Positions 57,340 to 64,000 of a stretch of 64,000 nucleotides of DNA are shown in pieces (the first letter of the stretch is position 1; each line of letters begins with the position of its first letter). This DNA comes from CAYQVW01 sp964421245 (GTDB lineage: Bacteria; Margulisbacteria; WOR-1; XYC2-FULL-46-14). The stretch is taken from assembly GCA_964421245.1 (NCBI GenBank), contig CAYQVW010000003.1:62001-126000 (forward strand), in the 5' to 3' direction. The notes under the pieces are model-generated. The model was not told the DNA's origin. It saw nothing but the letters and a program-made list of their open reading frames with translations, and did no database searches. The position numbers were made by a program, and so were the translations under genes.

Positions 57340-58677
57340 ATGTTAGAAGGGAAAAACTATCCTAAAGGTGTGCTTAAAATTATTGAAACACTCAAGAAAA
57401 AGGGCCATAAATGCTATTTGGTTGGCGGGTGTATTCGTGATCTCTTTTTGGGAAAAAATCCAGCAGAATGGGATCTTACAACCGATGCCTTGCCAAATGA
57501 TGTAACAAAACCATTTAAAAAAGTAATTCCAACCGGGATCGATTTTGGTACAGTCACGATTATTTTGGATGATGGATCCTATGAGGTCACAACTTTTCGC
57601 AAAGACCAAAAATATGTTGATGGCAGACATCCATCTAATGTTGTCTTTACAAAAGATTTAAAAGAGGATTTATCTCGTCGTGACTTTACCATCAACGCAC
57701 TGGCTTACGACCCGACAAATAACGAATTTGTTGATGAATACAATGGAGTAAAAGATCTCGAATTTAAACAGATTAAAGCTGTGGGGGATCCAAAAGAGCG
57801 TTTTGAAGAGGATGGACTACGTTCTGTCCGTGCTTGCCGCTTTGCCGCTCAACTTGATTTTCAGATAGAGAAGAAGACGAAGGCCGCAATTCAAAAGACT
57901 TTAAAAGTAACTCAAAAGGTTGCGGCTGAGAGAATTGGAGACGAGATCAAGAAGATGCTTTTAAAAGCGGATAAACCATCTATCGGCTTTGAGTTGATGC
58001 TAAAGACCGATCTATTGGAGATTATTATTCCAGAACTAGTAACTTGTGAAAAAGTAGAACAGCCAAAAGAATTTCATAAATATGATGTCTTTTATCACTC
58101 GATTTATGCCTGTGACGCAGCTCCAAAGACAAGCCTTGAGATTCGCCTGGCCGCACTACTACACGATATATCAAAGCCGGCCTGTAAAGATGGAGACCAT
58201 TTTTATGGACATGATCAGAAGGGTGCGGATGTTGCAGAGGAAATCTTAAAACGACTTAAGTTTAGCAACCAAATAATTAAAAAGACTAAAAATTTGATCA
58301 AAAATCATATGTTTAACTACGCAACCAATTGGTCTGATTCTGCAGTACGCCGTTTTATGCGAAGAGTAGGGGTAGAAAATACTAAGGATCTATTTTTGCT
58401 CCGCCTTTCCGACACTAAGGCAATGGAACGTGAGATTGACTCAGCCTATCTTATGGAGCTTCAAGGTCGCATGGATAAAATTATTGACGAAGAGAACGCA
58501 TTACACATTTCTGATTTAAAAGTTAAGGGTGAAGATGTAATGCAGCTTCTTAATATTCCACCAAGCCCTAAGGTTGGAGTTGTTTTAGGCTATCTTCTTG
58601 AAAAGGTTTTAGATGATCCATCTTTGAATGAAAAAGAAAAATTGATTGAACTTATAAAAGAGCATGAGAATTTATAA
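57340..58677 (+). CDS. cca: CCA-adding tRNA nucleotidyltransferase with HD domain
   Basis: 445 residues, class II nucleotidyltransferase: GGCIRDLFLG near 27, the metal-binding WDLTTDALP (D-x3-D-like spacing) near 44, SRRDFTINALAYD near 112 and EDGLRSVRACRFAAQL near 154. A middle helical part precedes an HD phosphohydrolase domain with LLHDISKPACKDGDHFYGH (near 273). It adds or repairs the 3' CCA; neither tRNA gene in this window encodes CCA. Poly(A) polymerase activity is the usual alternative for this superfamily. Confidence 0.93.
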   Translation: MLEGKNYPKGVLKIIETLKKKGHKCYLVGGCIRDLFLGKNPAEWDLTTDALPNDVTKPFKKVIPTGIDFGTVTIILDDGSYEVTTFRKDQKYVDGRHPSNVVFTKDLKEDLSRRDFTINALAYDPTNNEFVDEYNGVKDLEFKQIKAVGDPKERFEEDGLRSVRACRFAAQLDFQIEKKTKAAIQKTLKVTQKVAAERIGDEIKKMLLKADKPSIGFELMLKTDLLEIIIPELVTCEKVEQPKEFHKYDVFYHSIYACDAAPKTSLEIRLAALLHDISKPACKDGDHFYGHDQKGADVAEEILKRLKFSNQIIKKTKNLIKNHMFNYATNWSDSAVRRFMRRVGVENTKDLFLLRLSDTKAMEREIDSAYLMELQGRMDKIIDEENALHISDLKVKGEDVMQLLNIPPSPKVGVVLGYLLEKVLDDPSLNEKEKLIELIKEHENL

Positions 58678-59686
58678 ATTCCTGGTATTAATTTTTATTT
58701 TGTTGCTTTGCCAAGTCGGATCAATGGCCTTGGCCCAAGACATAGAGATAGATAAGCACAAGTATTACGATACTCTAACCATTAAAACTAAAGAATATAT
58801 TCGCCCGAGAGTTTCTCTTCTAAAAAAACCGACCAGATTGGTTATTGATTTAAGAGGAGAAAAGATAAATTCTTCAAGCCTCAAGAGTAAACGTATTAAA
58901 AAGATTTTTACTAAACCGGGAAAGGTTGTTGTTTACTTGAATCGTTTGGTTGATTATGAGAATGCCTCTATCTTTGGTAAGAATCAGGTCGTTATTGAGA
59001 TTAGGGATCGGTCTCGTCCTAGTATTTATACAGCGGCAAAAATGCCATCTGGATCCCCTCCAAAAGCTTTGCCTAAGATAAGGACCAAAAAAATAACACC
59101 ACAAATTGTTGAGGTTGTTACCAAAAGGCCGATAAAAGGAGTTTTGAAGGGGAAGGTCATAGTTGTTGATCCGGGTCATGGTGGCAAGGATCCAGGGGCC
59201 ATTGGCTTATATGGATTAGTTGAGAAGGATTTAACCCTAAGAACTGCCTATAAGCTGGTTGATTTCCTAAAAAAATCTGGGGCAAAGGTTTATTTAACTC
59301 GCAAAAGAAATGTTAAAGTAGATTTGAAGGAAGTAGCTGCTTTTGCTAATCGAATTAAAGCAGATGCTTATGTTGGAATTCATTATAACGCAACTTATAA
59401 TCGTAAAATAAATGGAACCGAGACATATTATTATACTAATAGAAGTAGGAAGTTAGCTGAATTTTTACATAATAGGATCAGAAAGAAGACCAATCGGCCG
59501 GATAGAAGAGTTAGAAAAGCAAGGCTCTATACTATTTCGCATGCTGTTATGCCGGCAGTAATTGTTGAGCCGGTTTTTATGACTAATCCGACCGAGGCTA
59601 GGATGTTAAAGTCGGATCAATTTTTAAAGGGAATTGCCTGGGGGATTACCTCGGGACTTAAGGAATATTTTAAATGGCGGAAGTAG
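58664..59686 (+). CDS. N-acetylmuramoyl-L-alanine amidase with AMIN-like domain
   Basis: 340 residues. Signal peptide to about residue 25 (MALAQD), then an AMIN-like beta-domain (28-115) that in homologues binds septal peptidoglycan. The Amidase_3 domain begins at IVVDPGHGGKDPGAIG (near 168): zinc ligands His in DPGHGG, Glu in LVEKDLTLR (near 187) and His in VGIHYNA (near 236), with a catalytic Glu in VIVEPVFMTN (near 302). It cleaves the stem peptide from MurNAc in the periplasm. It overlaps cca by 14 bp and murI by 13 bp. Confidence 0.93.
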   Translation: MRIYKFLVLIFILLLCQVGSMALAQDIEIDKHKYYDTLTIKTKEYIRPRVSLLKKPTRLVIDLRGEKINSSSLKSKRIKKIFTKPGKVVVYLNRLVDYENASIFGKNQVVIEIRDRSRPSIYTAAKMPSGSPPKALPKIRTKKITPQIVEVVTKRPIKGVLKGKVIVVDPGHGGKDPGAIGLYGLVEKDLTLRTAYKLVDFLKKSGAKVYLTRKRNVKVDLKEVAAFANRIKADAYVGIHYNATYNRKINGTETYYYTNRSRKLAEFLHNRIRKKTNRPDRRVRKARLYTISHAVMPAVIVEPVFMTNPTEARMLKSDQFLKGIAWGITSGLKEYFKWRK

Positions 59687-60546
59687 GAAATATACCAAAA
59701 TTAACAGTTGAGCACTTGACTCCCCATGTTGGGATGGGAGTTCGCCCTCATCTTCCAATTGGAATCTACGATTCTGGGGTTGGGGGATTGTCAGTACTTT
59801 CGGAGGTTATAAAAGAACTTCCGCATGAAGATGTGATTTATTTGGCAGATACTGCTCGAGTTCCATTTGGTGGCAGATCTCATGATGAAATTATGAAAAT
59901 CAATCATGAAATACTCAACTTCTTTGTTAAACAAGGGGTAAAGCTGGTGATCATAGCTTGTGGGACCTCATCTGCCATTGCTTATCCAAAAATTAAAGAT
60001 GAATACAAGATTCCGATGGTCTCTATGATTGAGCCGGGGGTTCGTGCTGCCTTGGCCGCGACAAAAAATAAAAGAGTAGGGGTGATTGCAACTCAAAATA
60101 CGGTAGATTCTTCTGCCTTTCAAAACGCAATTCTTACACACGATGATACGGTTCGAGTAATTGCCGAGGCTTGTCCTCTCTTTGTCCCTTTAATAGAGGG
60201 TGGATTTATTGAGGCGGAGGAGACCAAGACGGTGGCACGAGAATATCTTGATCCACTTGTTAAAATTGATGTGGATACTTTGATATTAGGTTGTACCCAT
60301 TACCCTCATTTAAAGAAGGTTTTAGGTGGTATAATTAAGGCAGAGTTGATTGATCCGGCAGTAGAAGTGGTAAAAGAAGCAAGAGATATTTTAGTCAGAC
60401 TTCATATGCTCAAAAAGGCTTCTACCCCAGCAAATTATACTTATTACACAACGGCAGAGCCTTTAAAGTTTGAAGAATTAGGATCAAAACTACTTGGAAG
60501 ACCGATTACAGGAGTAAAACAAATTGACTTACGAATTAATGGTTGA
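59674..60546 (+). CDS. murI: Glutamate racemase
   Basis: 290 residues. After a ~27-residue N-terminal addition the fold starts at IGIYDSGVGGLSVL. The two catalytic Cys are in IIACGTSSAIAYP (near 90) and ILGCTHYPHLKK (near 209); LADTARVPFGGRS and VIATQNTVDSSAF are further landmarks. It supplies D-Glu for peptidoglycan, matching the amidase before it. An in-frame ATG at 59734 (MGVRPHLP) would give the usual length. Confidence 0.94.
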   Translation: MAEVGNIPKLTVEHLTPHVGMGVRPHLPIGIYDSGVGGLSVLSEVIKELPHEDVIYLADTARVPFGGRSHDEIMKINHEILNFFVKQGVKLVIIACGTSSAIAYPKIKDEYKIPMVSMIEPGVRAALAATKNKRVGVIATQNTVDSSAFQNAILTHDDTVRVIAEACPLFVPLIEGGFIEAEETKTVAREYLDPLVKIDVDTLILGCTHYPHLKKVLGGIIKAELIDPAVEVVKEARDILVRLHMLKKASTPANYTYYTTAEPLKFEELGSKLLGRPITGVKQIDLRING

Positions 60547-60874
60547 GGACACTTTTTCGGCAGCACATCAATTGAGAGGTTATGAAGGAAAGTGTGAAAA
60601 TTTGCATGGCCACACTTTTAAAGTCCAAGTCTTTTTAACCGGTGATAAGCTAGATAAGATTGGAATGCTAGTAGATTTTAAGAAGATTAAAGCAGAATTA
60701 AAAAAAGTATTAGATAAATTTGATCATACTAATTTAAACGAATTAGCAGAGTTTAAAGAAAAGAATCCGACTGCTGAGAATTTAGCCAGAGTAATTTATG
60801 AAAAAATATCCTCTTTGAATCCTTCTAAAGTTACAGTTTTTGAATCAGAAAAGGCTTCGGCTAGTTTCTTTTAA
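60524..60874 (+). CDS. queD: 6-carboxy-tetrahydropterin synthase (QueD) family
   Basis: 116 residues. Zinc His and catalytic Cys are visible: FSAAHQL (His near 16), GKCENLHGHTFKV (Cys 25, His 29 and His 31), and the C-terminal VFESEKASASFF. QueD makes CPH4 for queuosine; 6-pyruvoyl-tetrahydropterin synthase is the sister activity. The start is TTG 60524, inside murI; no other que gene is nearby. Confidence 0.92.
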   Translation: MTYELMVEDTFSAAHQLRGYEGKCENLHGHTFKVQVFLTGDKLDKIGMLVDFKKIKAELKKVLDKFDHTNLNELAEFKEKNPTAENLARVIYEKISSLNPSKVTVFESEKASASFF

Positions 60875-60885
60875 GAAATTGGTTG

Positions 60886-61764
60886 TTATTCTTCCCAAAA
60901 GTTATCTAAAGAATCAATATCTAATGATATTCCAAGATTTAGGTTAACTGTTTGACCACTATGCCAAGCTGGATTACGTTTAATTATTCTTCTAGACATT
61001 ATTGTTTCCAGCGCAGATAGAACAAAGGTATGTTTTTCCTCAGTTCCTTTTTCCAATCCCATAGCTTCTGCTATTATATGTATAAAAGTCCTTTTATCTT
61101 CTGTAGCATATTCCTCCACCGAGACCCTTTCATCAACAGTATCTCTGTCTGTGTAAGTTATTTCAACAGAATCTAAAACCATTTCTCCAACAACTCTTCC
61201 TTTTTCTCTCCAGGATGAATTTGGCAACCCGTTAATCCAACAAATTACTTCGGCTAGGGTGCCTTCTATAGGTCTACTTGATGGTGGTTGCTCTCCAAAC
61301 AGAGTTATTATGTTAACAACTGTTGACCAATGTCCGGGTATCCAAGGATTGGTACCGATCATTAGTCTATTCGCCGCTACATTTGGGTATTGCAAAAATA
61401 CTTTAGTTCCTGCTTCTGGATTCAGCCTGGCATAGAGAGCCCGACATCTGTTTTGCCAAGTGTTTTGGTCAAGAGCATGATCTGTCCTAAGTTTGAAAGC
61501 TCTGGGAATCCCGCATTTTGCTTTATCTAAACGTGCAAATAACGTTAAGGGATGAAATCTATTTCTCTCAAGATCAATTGCATATGCTTTTTGTCTGTGA
61601 GGAGGGATTCCGGTGATTTCTTGGATTTTTTCTTGTTTTGCCTCAAACTGATCTGGTAAATCGGTCCTTAGACCGACATATCCTGGTCTACAAAGATAAT
61701 TAAAGGGTCTTACAATTCGGCGTCTGGTTATTGGTGCTGCTGTATTGGTTCTTGTTGATAGCAT
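60886..61764 (-). CDS. Hypothetical protein, family not recognised
   Basis: 292 residues, soluble, no signal peptide. Basic N-terminus (TRRRIVRPFNYL), a Pro/Trp-containing middle (IGTNPWIPGHW near 142) and an acidic middle-to-C-terminal part (DRDTVDERVSVEEYATEDKR near 210-230) ending LDIDSLDNFWEE. Codon use is like its neighbours. It lies opposite to queD and dapF and shares no operon. ATG 61764 follows a weak GAGGAAAAT purine stretch. Confidence 0.65.
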   Translation of the reverse strand: MLSTRTNTAAPITRRRIVRPFNYLCRPGYVGLRTDLPDQFEAKQEKIQEITGIPPHRQKAYAIDLERNRFHPLTLFARLDKAKCGIPRAFKLRTDHALDQNTWQNRCRALYARLNPEAGTKVFLQYPNVAANRLMIGTNPWIPGHWSTVVNIITLFGEQPPSSRPIEGTLAEVICWINGLPNSSWREKGRVVGEMVLDSVEITYTDRDTVDERVSVEEYATEDKRTFIHIIAEAMGLEKGTEEKHTFVLSALETIMSRRIIKRNPAWHSGQTVNLNLGISLDIDSLDNFWEE

Positions 61765-61820
61765 TTCATTTTCCTCTAATTATTTATCGAAATGTTCTGA
61801 CAAAAATTTCACTTTTTTCC

Positions 61821-61880
61821 TTCTTATCCCTTCTTATCCCTGCTTATCCCTGCTATTCCCTAATTTCCCTTCTACTCCCT
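61821..61880 (+). repeat. CTTATCCCT short tandem repeats
   Basis: Three CTTATCCCT units about 10 bp apart (61822-61850), decaying into CTATTCCCT, AATTTCCCT and CTACTCCCT. They fill the space between the divergent hypothetical gene and dapF and reach the dapF -10 box. Related words (CTTATCCCTG, TTTTCCCTAAT) occur in the palindrome at 10564. Confidence 0.65.
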
Positions 61881-61884
61881 GTGT

Positions 61885-61890
61885 TATAAT
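61885..61890 (+). promoter_or_regulatory. -10 box of dapF, leaderless geometry
   Basis: Perfect TATAAT, 6 nt before ATG 61897. The -35 region is inside the CCCT repeats and is weak. Confidence 0.55.
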
Positions 61891-61896
61891 AAATAT

Positions 61897-62697
61897 ATGA
61901 ACTTTATTAAAATGCATGGATTGGGGAATGATTTTGTTTTAGTTGATACCAGAAAAGAGAAGCTTGATGGTATCGATTTAGCAGAACTTGCCCAAGATAT
62001 CTGCGATCGTCACTTCGGAATAGGAGCAGATGGACTGCTTTTGGTCTGGCCGTCAGATAAAGCCGATGCTAAGATGCAAATATTTAATCCAGACGGATCA
62101 GAACCCGAAATGTGTGGTAATGGAATTCGCTGCTTTGCGAAATATTTATACGAAAGCATGAAAGAAAAGAAAGCCCTACTTTCGGTTGAAACCAAAGCTG
62201 GAATAATGTTGCCTGCTGTTATTGCTGAAAAAGGGAATGTTTCGGCAGTCGAAGTCGACATGGGTGTTCCTCAAACAGGAAAAGATGTGACAATTGAAGT
62301 TGGAGGTTTGAAGTTTGATGTTCACGAAGTGTCTATGGGAAATCCACATGCGATAATTTTTGTTGATGATTTAGGATCAATTAACTTAGCAGAGGTTGGA
62401 CCCTTAATTGAAAACCATAAGAATTATCCAAATCGTACTAATGTTGAATTTGTAAAAGTAATCGATAGAAAGCACGTTGAGGTTAAGGTTTGGGAACGTG
62501 GGGCAGGGGTAACTTTGGCTTGTGGAACCGGAGCTTGTGCGGTTGCGGCAGCTTCTATTCTTGCCAATAAGACCGATCAAGAAGTTATTGTTAAACTTCC
62601 AGGCGGGAACCTTGATATCGAATGGAACAGAGACGATAAACATATCTTAATGCGTGGACCGGCTGAAACTGTTTTTGAAGGGAGCTATTTGTTATGA
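61897..62697 (+). CDS. dapF: Diaminopimelate epimerase
   Basis: 266 residues. The two catalytic Cys are in EMCGNGIRCFAKY (near 72) and TLACGTGACAVAAAS (near 209); MHGLGNDFVLVD opens the fold and GNPHAIIFVDD (near 150) is typical. It turns LL-DAP into meso-DAP for peptidoglycan and lysine. It overlaps the dapL start by 4 bp, and the two work in sequence (dapL makes LL-DAP, dapF epimerises it). Confidence 0.97.
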   Translation: MNFIKMHGLGNDFVLVDTRKEKLDGIDLAELAQDICDRHFGIGADGLLLVWPSDKADAKMQIFNPDGSEPEMCGNGIRCFAKYLYESMKEKKALLSVETKAGIMLPAVIAEKGNVSAVEVDMGVPQTGKDVTIEVGGLKFDVHEVSMGNPHAIIFVDDLGSINLAEVGPLIENHKNYPNRTNVEFVKVIDRKHVEVKVWERGAGVTLACGTGACAVAAASILANKTDQEVIVKLPGGNLDIEWNRDDKHILMRGPAETVFEGSYLL

Positions 62698-63863
62698 GAA
62701 AATCGAAACGTTTAGATAAGATACCACCGTACTTGTTTGTAAAGATCGAAGAAAAAAAGGCTGAACTTATAAAAAATGGTATTGATGTTATTGATTTTGG
62801 GATTGGGGATCCTGATTTAGCTACTCCAAAACATATTATTAAGAAGATGCAGGAAGTTATTGGGACAAAAGAAGCTGCGAACTATCCAAGTTCTAAAGGT
62901 GAACTCCCTTTTCGTAAGGCAGTTGCCGACTGGTACAAAAAACGCTTTAATGTAGATCTCGATCCAGGCACAGAAGTTTGCACTTTAATTGGTTCAAAAG
63001 AAGGAATAGGACACCTTCCTTTTGCCTTTATTGATTCTGGTGATATTTCTATAATTCCAGAGCCTTCATATCCGGTTTATAAAATAAGTACAATGCTTGC
63101 TGGTGGAGAACCATATCTTTTGCCATTAACGGCTAAAAACAATTTTATTCCAGATTTAGACGGTATTCCAAAAGATGTATTGAAAAAGGCAAAACTTTTA
63201 TATATAAACTATCCAAACAATCCGACGGGGGCTATTTGTGATAAGGCTTTCTTGGAAAAAGCTGTGAAGTTTTGCAAAGATAATGATTTACTGTTAGTTT
63301 CTGACCTAGCTTATTCTGAGATGGGCTATGATGGATATGTTCCAATGAGTATTTTAGAAATACCAGGAGCGAAAGATATTGCGATTGAATTCCATTCGCT
63401 TTCAAAGACCTATAATATGACTGGATGGCGTATTGGAATGGCGGTTGGAAATAAAGAGGCCGTGCAGGCTTTAGCCACGATTAAATCAAATGTTGATTCT
63501 GGTGCTTTTAAGGCTGTTCAGATGGCTGGAATTGAAGCGATATCTGCTTCTCAAAAATGTGTAGAAGAAGGCAATAAAATTTTTGAAGAACGCCGTAATG
63601 TATTGATTGATGGATTAAATTCTTTAGGCTGGAAATTAAATAAACCGAAGGCTACTTTTTATATGTGGGTTCCGGTACCATCTGGCGAGACCTCTGCCTC
63701 ATTTACTGAAAAACTTCTTGATAAAGCCGGGATACTTGTTGTTCCTGGTAACGGCTATGGTCCATCTGGTGAAGGCTATGTCAGATTTGCTATTACACTA
63801 CCGAAAGAACGTATTTCAGAAGCAATTGAGCGGATGAAGAAAGAGAAGATTTTGTTTAGCTAA
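62694..63863 (+). CDS. dapL: LL-diaminopimelate aminotransferase
   Basis: 389 residues, class I/II aminotransferase. FGIGDPDLATP near 38, LYINYPNNPTGA near 167, the PLP lysine in EFHSLSKTYNMTGWRIGMAVG near 237, and a late RFAITLP Arg that would bind the substrate carboxylate. DapL makes LL-DAP directly from tetrahydrodipicolinate, bypassing dapD/dapC/dapE; this route is found in cyanobacteria, chlamydiae, and several deep bacterial lineages. The adjacent dapF supports DapL over other aminotransferases. Confidence 0.92.
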   Translation: MRKSKRLDKIPPYLFVKIEEKKAELIKNGIDVIDFGIGDPDLATPKHIIKKMQEVIGTKEAANYPSSKGELPFRKAVADWYKKRFNVDLDPGTEVCTLIGSKEGIGHLPFAFIDSGDISIIPEPSYPVYKISTMLAGGEPYLLPLTAKNNFIPDLDGIPKDVLKKAKLLYINYPNNPTGAICDKAFLEKAVKFCKDNDLLLVSDLAYSEMGYDGYVPMSILEIPGAKDIAIEFHSLSKTYNMTGWRIGMAVGNKEAVQALATIKSNVDSGAFKAVQMAGIEAISASQKCVEEGNKIFEERRNVLIDGLNSLGWKLNKPKATFYMWVPVPSGETSASFTEKLLDKAGILVVPGNGYGPSGEGYVRFAITLPKERISEAIERMKKEKILFS

Positions 63864-64000
63864 AAGCTTTCAAGAAGATCAAAGATTTGATCTATTTCAG
63901 GAGAAGCTAGTGGCAAGGGTAATTGACGGCGAGATAACTTATCGATAAATACTTCTTTTAATTCTGCTCTTCTTTCCGTAAAGTCTGGACGAACTTCTCC
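63860..64000 (-). CDS. C-terminal end of a gene running in from the right edge
   Basis: The minus strand is open from the window edge to the TAG at 63860-63862, giving 46 residues that begin GEVRPDFTERRAELKEVF and end PEIDQIFDLLESF. The stop overlaps the dapL stop by 4 bp in the convergent style seen elsewhere here. Product unknown. Confidence 0.6.
   Translation of the reverse strand, partial: GEVRPDFTERRAELKEVFIDKLSRRQLPLPLASPEIDQIFDLLESF

Overview
The window is 64 kb of AT-rich, gene-dense bacterial chromosome, with no phage, plasmid, CRISPR, rRNA or transposase gene. Several features suggest an uncultured diderm (two-membrane) bacterium: lipoproteins, a beta-barrel-like secreted protein, an AMIN-type cell-wall amidase, a complete dapF-dapL pair, and tRNA genes without an encoded CCA tail. 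The style fits candidate groundwater or sediment lineages such as Margulisbacteria/Saganbacteria, but that placement is inference only. Many genes appear to be leaderless, with a TATAAT-like box 5-9 nt before the start codon.

Layout. 1-13.1 kb is a mixed region: a broken GH16-like lipoprotein gene; a leftward tadA - membrane protein - tRNA-Ser - GH114 lipoprotein - membrane protein run; two secreted proteins; a phosphohexomutase; pyrR; a beta-barrel-like protein; a UvrD-type helicase-nuclease; a small transporter; a Ser/Thr kinase; and rmuC. 13.15-42.06 kb is one uninterrupted rightward block of translation and transcription genes: rpmG, tRNA-Trp, secE, nusG, L11-L1-L10-L12, rpoB, rpoC, S12, S7, fusA, the S10, spc and alpha operons with secY-adk-map-infA, then L13-S9. 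It starts at a good sigma70-type promoter. tuf and rpmD (L30) are missing from their usual places. 42-64 kb is again mixed: an isolated divergent urocanase; a class-V aminotransferase, truA and serA (serine synthesis); a patatin; a sigma54-type response regulator; recO and an MFS carrier; a radical SAM/glycosyltransferase pair; a DUF4015 glycosidase; cca-amidase-murI-queD; and dapF-dapL, which supply D-Glu and meso-DAP for peptidoglycan.

The most unusual content is small repeats living inside genes. Nine copies of a ~27-bp palindrome (GACATGCCATGGCATGTC or GACAGGTCGCGACCTGTC type) lie in this window. Five are translated in the same reading frame inside unrelated proteins (the helicase, NusG, L3, S17, TruA). 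One is translated in another frame. Three sit directly in front of ribosome-binding sites in the ribosomal operon. One of the in-frame copies also appears to supply a new start codon for rplD. A second repeat type, heptamers of AAGGGTC type, has expanded in three places in the phosphohexomutase gene. The same mutase has donated its promoter and first codons, by duplication, to a neighbouring secreted protein. A 320-bp MITE-like element with terminal inverted repeats and 15-bp flanking direct repeats lies between the urocanase and aminotransferase genes.
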